Of a stretch of DNA of 64,000 nt, positions 33,235 through 42,181 are shown piece by piece; the stretch's first letter is position 1; every line of letters begins with the position of its first letter. The position numbers were made by a program, and so were the translations under genes. The stretch is from Opitutaceae bacterium (GTDB lineage: Bacteria > Verrucomicrobiota > Verrucomicrobiia > Opitutales > Opitutaceae). The stretch is from the NCBI GenBank assembly GCA_024233285.1, contig JACKPU010000004.1, positions 1 to 64,000 of the forward strand, written 5' to 3'. Below the pieces are notes generated by a model, which saw only the letters and a program-made list of their open reading frames with translations, did no database searches and was not told the origin of the DNA.

Positions 33235-33816
33235 TCAGTTTGAGGCAAGGGCTTCCTTGTAATGGCGACGGCACATGGCGACATACCGCTCGTTGCCGCC
33301 GATCTCGATTTGGGCGCCCTCCCGCAGGCCCTTGCCGTCGGAGCCGATGCGCACATTCATCGTGGCCTTGCGGCCGCAGTGGCAGATGGTCTTGAGCTCA
33401 ATCAGATCGTCCGCCCGCGCCAGCAACGCCGCGCTGCCGGGAAACAAGTTGCCCTGGAAATCCGTGCGCAGGCCGTAGCAGAGCACCGGAATGTCGAGCG
33501 TGTCCGCGATGTCGGTGGCCTGCGTGACTTGGGCGGGCGTCAGGAATTGTGCTTCATCCACCAATACGCAGGCGAGGGGCGCCGCGGCATGGGCGGATTC
33601 AACCCGCGTGAACAGGTTGTCGTCGGCTTTGAGGACCTCGGCCGGGGCTTCGAGTCCGATGCGCGACTTCACGCGACCGAGCCCGGAGCGATCGTCGATG
33701 GCCGGGGCGAAGACCATCGTGCGCATGCCGCGCTCCTGATAGTTGTAACTCGATTGGAGGAGCACGGTCGATTTGCCCGCATTCATCGCCGAGTAGTAAA
33801 AGTAGACCTTCGCCAT
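33235..33816 (-). CDS. tdk: Thymidine kinase
   Basis: A 193-residue type II thymidine kinase. Walker A is SAMNAGKSTVLLQ, the Walker B-like segment is VLVDEAQFLTPAQV, the lasso/substrate region is LCYGLRTDFQGNLFPGS and the zinc ligands are ICHCGRKA with the final CRRHY. It salvages thymidine to dTMP and complements the CNT nucleoside transporter elsewhere in the window. It is upstream of the lactonase and 60 bp downstream of the PEPCK-like gene. Confidence 0.95.
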   Translation of the reverse strand: MAKVYFYYSAMNAGKSTVLLQSSYNYQERGMRTMVFAPAIDDRSGLGRVKSRIGLEAPAEVLKADDNLFTRVESAHAAAPLACVLVDEAQFLTPAQVTQATDIADTLDIPVLCYGLRTDFQGNLFPGSAALLARADDLIELKTICHCGRKATMNVRIGSDGKGLREGAQIEIGGNERYVAMCRRHYKEALASN

Positions 33817-33876
33817 GAGGCTGTGAGCAAAGATCGCGGATCCGGTTGCGGCGATGCGAAAAATCCCCGTCCAGCC

Positions 33877-36800
33877 TCAGGCGTGCACCGCGGGCTCGGC
33901 GCCGATCGTGCCGTGGAGTTCCTTCAAGTAGGCGGCGCTTTCGACGTGCGCGAGGCGGGCGCGGGCGGAGGCCAACCGTTGCGCAATGCCCAGGCGTTCG
34001 GCTTCGCCGGTGTAATTGGGGCGGCTGAGGAATTTTTCCAAATACCCGCAATGTTGGCGCCAACGGGCAACGTCCACGGTTTGCTTGGTGGCCAGGCGGG
34101 CCTGATACCAATCGCTCTGTCGCACGCTGTCGGGTTCGAAGAGTGCGCGGATTTCGGGATCGGCCAGGGTTTTGCCTTGGTAGGAACCATCGCGCATGAG
34201 GTGCAGCAGGGCGCGCAGCGGCGGGCAGGCCTGTTCGATGCTGCCGTCGTTGAAGTAATGTTGCGCGACGCTGGCCTGGGTCGTGACGATGTTGTCGATG
34301 CCGTCGGCGAATTCGTCGGCGTCCTGCTGCTCGGGCTTGAGCATGGCATCGGAAAAGACGGAGTGCGGGTGATTGAACACCCGGCCGCAGAAATGGGCGA
34401 CGAAGCGGCGGGTGATGCGATAACCGAGCCGGCTGGCGAGCACGGGCTGGCCGTTGTGTTCGAAATCGGCGCATCGCTCCAGATAACCGCCGGCGATCAA
34501 GGCCTGCGGGTTGCGTTCCTCGACGCCCATGCGGCACCAGACTTCGGGAATCAACAGGCTGATGTCGTGATCGACGCGGGCCTTGGGTCCGACGCAGCCG
34601 GCCGAGGACACAAAGCCGCCGTAGCCGGTGACGGCGTAGGACACGAGCGCGGCATTGAGATCGTAAATCGGCGGCAGCGCGTTGAACGGTGCCTTGGTCA
34701 GCGCGCCTTCGGAACCGGCGCCGGTGGTGGACGGCGATTTGCCGGTGAGGCTGCAAATGAACTCCATGAACAGCTCGGGCAGTTCCATGAAGTGCAGCGG
34801 ATTGTAAACCGCGAGCGAACGGATGCCGGCGGACGGATCGGCGGCGTTGTTGCGGCGGCCGGCGAGCACGGCGTTGACCGGTGTGAGCACGGGCTGCGGC
34901 GCGGGCACCTGCCGCATCAACCGCAAGCCGACTTCGCCGATGTAGCTGTCGCGCGGGTTGCGCAGGTTGGTCCGGACCTGGAGGTAGCGCGGATTCTTGG
35001 TCACCTTGCCGTCGACGATGCGCGGGTGCGCCGAACTCACGAAATACTCAGGCTGCCCCGCGCAGGCGTCTTTGATCAGATGCTGCATCGGCGCGGTGAA
35101 CTGATCAAACCCGATGGCATCCTCCACGAGGACGCGCGCCTGTTCGGCGGTGAGCGGTTCGTAGTTGGAGAAGAAATTTCCGTCGCGGGCGAAGTCGGTT
35201 TCGGTCTGGTGATCGTAACCGCGGTGAATCGCGTCGTCCGGTCGTTGGAAGAGCCGGTATTCGCAATTGTGCACGAACTTGACCGATGGTTCGACGGCCG
35301 AGGCGCCGAGACCGGATATGCGATCCCGCGGGACGACGACCGAGGCGGTGATGTCGTCCTCCATTTGAATCTTGAGCGACGGATGAAAGTCCTTGCGCAG
35401 GCCGAAGGTGCGCCAGGAGCCGTCGGCGCCGAAGCCGACGCGCAGGAAACTGGCATCGATGCGGTGGCCCTCGAACCGCAGCTCGTTGGCCGGCGTGCCG
35501 TTGACGATGTCCACGCCGAAATGGCTGCGCCAATCCTCGCCCCATTCCGGCCGGTAGAAGCGCTTCACCACAAACACGAGTTCCTTGATGTGCGGCGGAA
35601 TGGTGCCGAGCCACGTGTTGTATTCGGCGGAATATTCCGCCGAGGAGGGTGAGAGCAGCTTGATCACGGAGCCCAACGAACGCTTCGGGCTGAGAATCGG
35701 CCGTTGATCCGAACCGCGGCGGCTGGAGTCGCGAAACCGCTGGCTGAAATCGTGGGTGAGCAATTGGCTCACGGCCTCGAAATCACTTTCGAAGTCCGCC
35801 ACGAAGACCGGCCCGACGATGATCGCATCGGACAGGCTTTTGGAAATTTCCGATTTGCCGCCGCCCGACACGGTGCAGGGCTTGTGGGCGAGCGTGCACT
35901 CGGCATGCGTGCCGACGAGCCGCCAACTGCGGCTGCCGCGCGGTTTTTCAAGGTGCACTTTGTAACCCGAGGGCAGGATGTAAGTGTGGTTCAGCCGCAG
36001 CGGGTGCGTGACGGTCTGGCCGGCGTGCTCCCAGCTCACCGTGGAGTCGGCGAGTTTGAAGTGCGCATCGACCGGCACGTAGAGCACCTCGGGATAGTTG
36101 CGATCGATGGCGCTGCCGTCGGGCTGGCGTTCGGCGGCGTCGCCGAGCAGGGCCATCGCCTCGTCAAACGTGTGCGGGTATTTGTGGGTGACGCGGGTCG
36201 AATCGAAGTCCTCTGCCAAATCGTAGCGGGTGAAGAGCAGGGCGCCGCCGGCGTGTTCTTCCTCGGCCAGGCCGAGGAGATTGGCGGCGTAGCTCAGCTG
36301 GGTCTTCACCTCCTTTTTGCAGTAACCAAAATAGTTGTCCGAGATCAGCGTGACGATGACGCCGCGCGCGTCGCGACACGTGATCTTGAACGCGCCGCCG
36401 TCATTGTAACATTCGCCGGGCTCCTGCCAGCACATGCCGTCGCGGCGCTGCCGTTCCGTGGCTTCGTCCCACTGGGGCAAGCCGAGCTCCTTTTTCGTAA
36501 ACGTAGTCAGGTGCGGCGCGAGAATGACGCAGCCGCTGTGGCCGCTCCATGTTTCCGGATCAAGCGCGGCGTCGTTCTCCGGCAGCCGCGGATCGCCGGC
36601 GTTGCCGAAGATGCTTTCCACAAAATCGAGGTTGCTCACGAGGTTGCCGGGCACGAAAAAGCGCACTTCCATGCGTTTCTCCGCGGTCACCCCGGGCACG
36701 GCGGGGCACACGACCGGGCGCAGCAGCAGCGAGACGAAGCACTCGGCGGATTCCGGCTGGGTGGACAAAAACGGCAGGCGTTTCAGGTTGGCCGGCGGTT

Positions 36801-37338
36801 GCAGCGCCTTTTCGAGCAGGCGGCCGAACACCACGGCCGGCACGGCCTTTTTGTCGTCGGGAATCGGCAGACCGTTTTCGGCGACGTGGAAAATGCCCTT
36901 GGTCGTGCGGCGGTCGCTGCGCGGATTATGCAGCACGCCCTGGCGCACGCGATACGACGTGATGATGTCCGATTCGAACTTGTCGCGATCCGGCGGGAGC
37001 GAGAGCTTGCGCGCGAGACCGTAGCGATCCAGCACGAAGGTATTGGCGGGCAGTCGCGGCGCGTCTTTGCCGAGGACGGAATCGAGATAGTCCTGAATGC
37101 GACGATCCACCGGACAGAGATGATGCGAGAGCAGGCGGTCCTTTTCCCGGCTCAGGGCGATGAGCCCGCTGGTCATCTGATCGAGCGCCACGGGGCCCGA
37201 TGAAAGCGGGAAGGTCGGCAGGCCGAGATAGCGCAGGCGCAGGTTGATGTAGAGCAGCAGTTGGTGCTCTTCCTCCGCCGTGGGCGTGGAAGCGAGGCCG
37301 ATGCGACGCAGTTGTTCGGTGGTCAGAGGGCCATTCAT
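33877..37338 (-). CDS. Probable PPi-type phosphoenolpyruvate carboxykinase
   Basis: A 1,153-residue cytoplasmic protein without signal or membrane segments. A phosphate-binding loop VSGGGKSEISKSLSDAI (Lys495) precedes VFVADFESDFEAVSQLL. Size, this loop, and the central segments CVGPKARVDHDISLL and LRFEGHRIDASFLRVGFGADG fit the pyrophosphate-dependent PEP carboxykinases of Propionibacterium and Entamoeba (about 1,100-1,150 residues). These interconvert oxaloacetate and PPi with PEP, Pi and CO2. I assign it from family memory, not from a search. The start at 37338 (NGPLTTEQLRRIG) is preferred over 37374. Confidence 0.65.
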   Translation of the reverse strand: MNGPLTTEQLRRIGLASTPTAEEEHQLLLYINLRLRYLGLPTFPLSSGPVALDQMTSGLIALSREKDRLLSHHLCPVDRRIQDYLDSVLGKDAPRLPANTFVLDRYGLARKLSLPPDRDKFESDIITSYRVRQGVLHNPRSDRRTTKGIFHVAENGLPIPDDKKAVPAVVFGRLLEKALQPPANLKRLPFLSTQPESAECFVSLLLRPVVCPAVPGVTAEKRMEVRFFVPGNLVSNLDFVESIFGNAGDPRLPENDAALDPETWSGHSGCVILAPHLTTFTKKELGLPQWDEATERQRRDGMCWQEPGECYNDGGAFKITCRDARGVIVTLISDNYFGYCKKEVKTQLSYAANLLGLAEEEHAGGALLFTRYDLAEDFDSTRVTHKYPHTFDEAMALLGDAAERQPDGSAIDRNYPEVLYVPVDAHFKLADSTVSWEHAGQTVTHPLRLNHTYILPSGYKVHLEKPRGSRSWRLVGTHAECTLAHKPCTVSGGGKSEISKSLSDAIIVGPVFVADFESDFEAVSQLLTHDFSQRFRDSSRRGSDQRPILSPKRSLGSVIKLLSPSSAEYSAEYNTWLGTIPPHIKELVFVVKRFYRPEWGEDWRSHFGVDIVNGTPANELRFEGHRIDASFLRVGFGADGSWRTFGLRKDFHPSLKIQMEDDITASVVVPRDRISGLGASAVEPSVKFVHNCEYRLFQRPDDAIHRGYDHQTETDFARDGNFFSNYEPLTAEQARVLVEDAIGFDQFTAPMQHLIKDACAGQPEYFVSSAHPRIVDGKVTKNPRYLQVRTNLRNPRDSYIGEVGLRLMRQVPAPQPVLTPVNAVLAGRRNNAADPSAGIRSLAVYNPLHFMELPELFMEFICSLTGKSPSTTGAGSEGALTKAPFNALPPIYDLNAALVSYAVTGYGGFVSSAGCVGPKARVDHDISLLIPEVWCRMGVEERNPQALIAGGYLERCADFEHNGQPVLASRLGYRITRRFVAHFCGRVFNHPHSVFSDAMLKPEQQDADEFADGIDNIVTTQASVAQHYFNDGSIEQACPPLRALLHLMRDGSYQGKTLADPEIRALFEPDSVRQSDWYQARLATKQTVDVARWRQHCGYLEKFLSRPNYTGEAERLGIAQRLASARARLAHVESAAYLKELHGTIGAEPAVHA

Positions 37339-37487
37339 GATAAGCAGGGAAGCGACGGGTCGGTGACCGGGCAAGCATTGCCGGTGCCAATGCCGTCATC
37401 GGACCGCATTTGGCTTCTCAATGCGCGGAAAACCCTCAAGAGATGGCCGCGTTTCGCATCCGACAGCTCACCCCACTGCCTCTGTTT

Positions 37488-39767
37488 ATGAAATTACAAT
37501 TGGCTGCCCCGATTACTCTCTGGGACGAAGCCCTGCCTTTGGGCAACGGCCTCCAAGGCGCGCTGCTTTGGGGCGAGGCGAACCGGCTTCGCTTTTCGCT
37601 CGACCGCGGCGATCTGTGGGACGAGCGCCCCGCTCCCGGCAATCCGCTCGCCGGCTTCACCCTGGCGCGCATGACGCAGATGGTCGCGGCGAAGGACAAC
37701 GAAGGCGTGGCGAAGATTGTCGACGGCGCCAACGCGGCTGACCATCCGACCAAGATTCCCGCGGGCCGGCTCGAAATCGAACTGCCCGCCGGCGCCGCGG
37801 TCGAGGCGTTTGAACTGGATCTGCCCACCGCCACGGCCCGCGCGAGCTTGGGCAGCGGTGCCGCGGTCGAGGCCTTTTTCAGCGCCACCGCCCCGGTGGC
37901 GCTCCTGCGCGTGCCCGGTCCCGCGACCCTGCATCTGCTGCCACCTGAATCGGTCAAGAAGCTCGGCTATCCCGCGCCGGTGACGGGCCGCGACGAATCC
38001 GCCGTGTGGTTTGTGCAGATGGCGGCGGAAGGCGCGGCCTACGCCATCGTGGCGCAGGCGCGCACGATCGGCGGCGTCACGTTCATTGCCGCGACGGTGA
38101 GCTACTCCGGTGCCGACGGCGACGAAGTGCTGGCCGCGGCGCGCCGCCGCACGGCGGAGGCGCTCGACGCCGGTTACGCCAAACTCCACGCCGAACACAC
38201 CGCCTGGTGGCGCGGCTTCTGGGCGAAGTCATCCGTGACCGTGCCCGACGAACAGGTGATGTTGCATTATCACCTCGTGCAGTATTTCCACGGCGCGGCC
38301 TCGCGCCGCGGCGCCCCGCCGATGCCGTTGCAGGGCGTGTGGACGGCGGACGCCGGCGAACTTCCGCCGTGGAAGGGCGATTATCATCACGACCTGAACA
38401 CGCAGATGACCTACATGGCCTATCAGGCCGCGGGGCATTGGGACGAGGGCCTGTCGTTCCTAGAATTCATGCATCAGCTGCTGCCCGCGTTCCGCAAGTT
38501 CGCACGCGAATTCTTCGACGTGTCCGGCGCGGTGGTGCCCGCCGTCATGTCCTTTGCCGGCAAACCGCTCGGCGGCTGGGCGCAATACAGCCTGTCGCCC
38601 GTGCACGGCGCGTGGGTGGGGCACCTCTATTATCTGCACTGGCGGCATACCCGCGACACGGCGTTCCTGCGCGAGACCGCCTATCCGTGGTGCGCGGAAA
38701 TCGGCGAGGCCCTGCGCGCCTTGCTCAAGCCCAACGCGGACGGCGTGCTCGTGTTGCCGCTCTCGGCCTCGCCCGAGGCGTGGAATCGCGAACAGCGCTC
38801 GTGGGTGACGCCCAATTCCAACTACGACATCATGTGCCTGCGCATGCTGTTTCTCGGCAACGCCGAGATGGCCGATGTGCTCGGCGACACCGCGCAGGCT
38901 GCCGAGTGGCGCGCGACGTCCGCTGCGCTCGGGCCGTATCACGTCAACGCGCAGCAGATCCTCAAGATTTCGCCGGACGAAGACCTGACGTTCAGCCACC
39001 GGCACTTCGCCACGATCATGGCGATCTATCCGTTCAACCTGCTCAACATCGAGGGCACGCCGGCGGAGCGCGAAATCATCCTCAATTCCGTGCACGATCT
39101 CGACCGGCTCGGCGTGTTGGAGTGGGTCGGGTTCAGCTATTCGTGGATGTCGGCCCTGCGCGCCCGCATCGGCGAACCGGAATCGGCCCTGTGGTATTTG
39201 AAGGCGTTTCTGCGCGCGTGCATTTCGCGCAACGGGTTTCATCTCAACGGCGACCAGACCAAGACCGGTTTTACGTCGCTCGAATACCGGCCGTTCACGC
39301 TCGAGGGCAACTTCCTCGTCGGCGCCACCGTGCACGAAATGCTGCTGCAAAGCTGGGCCGCGCAACCCGGCACCGGCGCGTGGGGGCCGATCCGGTTGTT
39401 CCCGGCCATGCCGTGGCGGTGGCACGACGCGGCGTTCACCGATCTCGTCGCCGAGGGCGGTCACACCGTCTCGGCCAGACGCGAACACAACGCCACGACG
39501 TGGTTCCGCATCGTCGCGGGTGCCGACGGCGAATTGCGCGTGCGCGACAACTTCGACGGCCGTGCACCGGCATGGTCCGGGGCGACGCCGGCGAAAGCCG
39601 GGGACGATTTTGTGTTCACCCTGCGCAAGGGCGATGTGATTGAGGCGACGCTGCCGCAACCCGCGTCCTTGCCGCCGCCGCCGCCCGCGCCGCCGGCCCC
39701 GGCGGATCATTGGGACGGCGACGTGCCGCTCGCGCCCAAGCATCCCGGCTATCCGATGTTTCCGTGA
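37488..39767 (+). CDS. Glycoside hydrolase family 95-like protein (alpha-fucosidase/galactosidase type)
   Basis: A 759-residue protein. The N-terminus PLGNGLQGALLWGEANRLRFSLDRGDLWDE is the GH95-type beta-sandwich start, then an (alpha/alpha)6 barrel with PLQGVWTADAGELPPWKGDYHHDLNTQM and a C-terminal sandwich beginning WGPIRLFPAMPWRWHDAAF. No signal peptide is seen from the chosen ATG, so it may act in the cytoplasm. A proline-rich stretch follows near 725-740. The frame is open from 37410, but the ATG at 37488 fits the fold start. It is divergent from the PEPCK-like gene. Confidence 0.83.
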   Translation: MKLQLAAPITLWDEALPLGNGLQGALLWGEANRLRFSLDRGDLWDERPAPGNPLAGFTLARMTQMVAAKDNEGVAKIVDGANAADHPTKIPAGRLEIELPAGAAVEAFELDLPTATARASLGSGAAVEAFFSATAPVALLRVPGPATLHLLPPESVKKLGYPAPVTGRDESAVWFVQMAAEGAAYAIVAQARTIGGVTFIAATVSYSGADGDEVLAAARRRTAEALDAGYAKLHAEHTAWWRGFWAKSSVTVPDEQVMLHYHLVQYFHGAASRRGAPPMPLQGVWTADAGELPPWKGDYHHDLNTQMTYMAYQAAGHWDEGLSFLEFMHQLLPAFRKFAREFFDVSGAVVPAVMSFAGKPLGGWAQYSLSPVHGAWVGHLYYLHWRHTRDTAFLRETAYPWCAEIGEALRALLKPNADGVLVLPLSASPEAWNREQRSWVTPNSNYDIMCLRMLFLGNAEMADVLGDTAQAAEWRATSAALGPYHVNAQQILKISPDEDLTFSHRHFATIMAIYPFNLLNIEGTPAEREIILNSVHDLDRLGVLEWVGFSYSWMSALRARIGEPESALWYLKAFLRACISRNGFHLNGDQTKTGFTSLEYRPFTLEGNFLVGATVHEMLLQSWAAQPGTGAWGPIRLFPAMPWRWHDAAFTDLVAEGGHTVSARREHNATTWFRIVAGADGELRVRDNFDGRAPAWSGATPAKAGDDFVFTLRKGDVIEATLPQPASLPPPPPAPPAPADHWDGDVPLAPKHPGYPMFP

Positions 39768-39776
39768 TGGCTCAAA

Positions 39777-39880
39777 GGTGGACGGGCACGTCCCTGTGCC
39801 CGTCAAACGCGCAGCGGGACCTGCGCGTCCATCTATCCGATCACTGATTTGTAGGGCGGGATCGCTGATCCCGCCTTACA
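39777..39880. repeat. Composite REP-like array, three hairpins
   Basis: Three palindromes in order: GACGGGCAC..GTGCCCGTC (39781-39804), ACGCGCAG..CTGCGCGT (39807-39828) and TGTAGGGCGGGATC..GATCCCGCCTTACA (39850-39880). The same three occur in the same order at 46393-46477. The array lies between two same-strand genes. Confidence 0.88.
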
Positions 39881-39922
39881 TTTGGTTCGAACGTCATTGT
39901 CTCGCGCTTATCTCTCACCGTC

Positions 39923-40729
39923 ATGAAATCCATGGCTTCTCTTTTCCGCCGCACTCTGCTGGTTTGTCTGGGCATGACGGCGATTCTCCAGGCCGGACAA
40001 CAAGACGGCATCACGCAGACCGAATGGCACGGGTATGAACGGCTCGACTTTGTCGTCGCCGGTCAATCGGCGATCCTGATCGTGCCACCGAACCCGGCGC
40101 CGGGCCGGCCGTGGATCTGGCGCGCGGAGTGGTTTGGCGACCGGCATGGTCCGCAGGTGGGTTTGGAACTGCTGAAGCGCGGCTGGCACTACGCCTACAT
40201 CAACGCGAGCGACCGTTACGGTTCGCCGGAGTCTATGCGGATTTTCGACGCGTTCTATCGCAAGCTGACGACCGACTACGCGCTCGCGCCGAAAGTGGTG
40301 ATCGAGGGTTTCAGCCGCGGCGGGCTCTATGCGTTCAACTTTGCGGCGGATTATCCCGAGCGCGTGGCCGCGCTCTACCTCGATGCGCCGGCCTTGGATT
40401 TGAAAAGCTGGCCGGGCTACCATACGCCGCGCTGGCCCGACGTGGCGCGGCACTACGGGTTGACCTTGGAGCAAATGGAAACCGCCCAAGTCAGTCCGCT
40501 CGATCGCATCGAACCGGTGGTGCAGGCCGGCATCCCGATCATCGGAGTGAGCGGCGATGCCGATCCGATCGTGAAGTTGGAAGAGAATCTAGCCGTGCTC
40601 GAAAAACGCTACCGCGCCGCCGGTGGCACGATTGAGGTCATCATCAAACCCGGCGGCACCCACCACCCGCACAGCCTGCCGGATCCGACGCCGATCGTGG
40701 AGTTTATTTTGAAGCACAACGGCCCTTGA
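39923..40729 (+). CDS. Secreted alpha/beta hydrolase
   Basis: A 268-residue protein with a signal peptide (TLLVCLGMTAILQAG). The nucleophile elbow is VVIEGFSRGGLYAF, the acid is in IIGVSGDADPIV and the His in GGTHHPHSLPDP, giving a complete triad. Esterase or peptidase substrate is unknown. It follows the GH95-like gene across the REP array; a role in degrading the same polysaccharide, such as deacylation, is possible. Confidence 0.87.
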   Translation: MKSMASLFRRTLLVCLGMTAILQAGQQDGITQTEWHGYERLDFVVAGQSAILIVPPNPAPGRPWIWRAEWFGDRHGPQVGLELLKRGWHYAYINASDRYGSPESMRIFDAFYRKLTTDYALAPKVVIEGFSRGGLYAFNFAADYPERVAALYLDAPALDLKSWPGYHTPRWPDVARHYGLTLEQMETAQVSPLDRIEPVVQAGIPIIGVSGDADPIVKLEENLAVLEKRYRAAGGTIEVIIKPGGTHHPHSLPDPTPIVEFILKHNGP

Positions 40730-40810
40730 TGCTTGTGATTGAATATTTCGTTATGTTTTCACTCATGATTTCCTATGAAGCAGGGGTCGTAATACAGCTC
40801 TATCATAGCC

Positions 40811-41365
40811 ATGCGCCGTTCCGTAAGTAGTGCTTTCACGTTGATTCCGATGTTTGTCGGACCTGCCCTTCTAACATGGGTTATGGTTGGCACTCTCATC
40901 GGCGCTTTCGTAACTCGAACTCAGCCACAATCGCTGGTGGTTATCGTAGTTCTCGGTCTGTTTTGGCTGATATCACTCAGATTTGCTTGGGGTCTGTGCT
41001 TTGCATCTATCGATGAAAATCGACTCTATTTCTGGGGTTACCGAGGCTCCGATTCAAAACCCTTGGCCGATATTAAGAATGTGAACGCAATCTCGCGTGG
41101 ACGAAATCGCAGAATTCGAATAACCTTTCAGGAGAGAACACGCATGGGTGACAATATCACGATCCTACCGCCGCTGAGTTTTTCTAATGATCGTTTTTGG
41201 GATGTGTATGAATTACTCGCCGCTCGGGCACAGACTGCTGAGCGAGATACCGACGATCGCACCGATCCGCGCCGAGCGGATAAGAAAAGGAATTTAGTAA
41301 TTATAGGGATTTGGTTTTTAATCCTTATTGTGATTATTGCGTTGGCGAAGTCCGGCGGCAAATGA
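40811..41365 (+). CDS. PH-like small membrane protein, hypothetical
   Basis: A 184-residue protein with two N-terminal helices (ALLTWVMVGTLIGAF and VVIVVLGLFWLISLRFAWG), a soluble beta-rich middle (DENRLYFWGYRG to IRITFQERTRMGDN) like bacterial PH domains, and a C-terminal helix (VIIGIWFLILIVIIALA). The base composition is clearly more AT-rich than its neighbours. No relative was recognised. It lies just upstream of a repeat copy and another small PH-type membrane gene. Confidence 0.6.
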   Translation: MRRSVSSAFTLIPMFVGPALLTWVMVGTLIGAFVTRTQPQSLVVIVVLGLFWLISLRFAWGLCFASIDENRLYFWGYRGSDSKPLADIKNVNAISRGRNRRIRITFQERTRMGDNITILPPLSFSNDRFWDVYELLAARAQTAERDTDDRTDPRRADKKRNLVIIGIWFLILIVIIALAKSGGK

Positions 41366-41380
41366 GCATAATCGGGGAGT

Positions 41381-41405
41381 CGGAAGGGGTTTGGCTTTGT
41401 AGTTT
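41381..41405 (+). repeat. Copy of the GGCTTTGTAGTTTGT element
   Basis: GGGTTTGGCTTTGTAGTTTGT resembles GGGGTCAGGCTTTGTAGTTTGT at 52291-52312. It sits just after the hypothetical gene. The family seems linked to the other GGGGTCAGG elements near 52.2-52.5 kb. Confidence 0.55.
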
Positions 41406-41516
41406 GTAATTCGGGTCAGTCTCCCATTTGGCGAGTGATTTGGATCGTCCTCATTAGAGACGTTTGGCCATCGCCGGCGGCATTGGGGTTACAAATCGTG
41501 TTCTGCAAAATATTGC

Positions 41517-41532
41517 GGAGCGAATTCGCTCC
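41517..41532. promoter_or_regulatory. Perfect 16-bp palindrome, possible operator
   Basis: GGAGCGAATTCGCTCC lies 18 bp before the PH-domain gene at 41551. It is a perfect dyad in a repeat-free stretch and may be a repressor site or a leader hairpin. Confidence 0.35.
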
Positions 41533-41550
41533 CTGATACTGAAATTGACC

Positions 41551-41976
41551 ATGAGCACCCACTACCCGTCGCGCTTTGATCTTTGGCTGAAGGTCGTGCT
41601 CATCGGAGCGCCGATTGGCGTGGTGGCGTTGGGGGCGTATTTGCTGACGCAATCGGCCGGGGCCGGGGTGATCACGATCATCACGGGATTGGGGGTTGGT
41701 GGACTGACGGCGTTGTTTGCGCTGCCGTGCCATTACACCCTGACGAATGACCGTTTGATTATCCGCTGCAGGTTGCTGACGGACGAGGTGCCGCTGCGGA
41801 ACATCAAGCATGCGGAAAAATCATCCAGCCTCTGGAGTGCGCCGGCGCTCTCGCTGCAACGGGTCAAGCTCACGTTGGAAGATGGATCGCGCGTGATATC
41901 GCCGTTGGATCGCGATCAGTTTCTGACCGATCTGAAAGCACGCTGTGCGCGCTGTGCAGCAACCCAAGGGTCGTGA
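41551..41976 (+). CDS. Bacterial PH domain membrane protein
   Basis: A 141-residue protein. Two N-terminal helices (WLKVVLIGAPIGVVALGAYLL and ITIITGLGVGGLTALFALP) precede the bPH beta-domain HYTLTNDRLIIRCRLLTDEVPLRNI ending with ISPLDRDQFLTDLKAR. The frame is open from 41464; the ATG at 41551 starts the membrane region. It resembles the preceding hypothetical protein in layout only. Function is unknown. Confidence 0.75.
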   Translation: MSTHYPSRFDLWLKVVLIGAPIGVVALGAYLLTQSAGAGVITIITGLGVGGLTALFALPCHYTLTNDRLIIRCRLLTDEVPLRNIKHAEKSSSLWSAPALSLQRVKLTLEDGSRVISPLDRDQFLTDLKARCARCAATQGS

Positions 41977-41998
41977 CGTTTGCGCGCAGGTTGGCGCA

Positions 41999-42175
41999 CT
42001 AGGCTTTCCTGCCGCCCTGGCCGGTGAGCAGCGATTCCTCGTAGCCGAGCAGGTGCTGCAGCGGACGGTGGGTTTCTTCGGTGATGCGGTCCTCGCGCCA
42101 GAGTGATTCGAGTGCGGTGCGTTCGGCGGGCAACGCGGCCAGCCGGTGCCGGCCGGCGTGTTCGAAGCCGGTCAC
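41999..42175 (-). pseudogene. C-terminal remnant of a CPA1-type Na+/H+ antiporter
   Basis: The minus strand from a GTG at 42175 reads 58 residues to a TAG at 41999. ERTALESLWREDRITEET and HLLGYEESLL fit the helical tail of CPA1 antiporters (pattern GxIxDExxRxLxxxLDxEExxL). No membrane domain precedes it; instead it begins two codons after, and in frame with, the stop of the D-LDH gene. It may be a residual fragment or a small peptide. Assigned by pattern only. Confidence 0.35.
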
Positions 42176-42181
42176 GGGAGG

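Noticed and set aside
33262..35652. A 796-codon open frame opposite tdk and the PEPCK-like gene
   Set aside because: Spans two real genes and their intergenic gap, with low-complexity composition typical of an antisense shadow.
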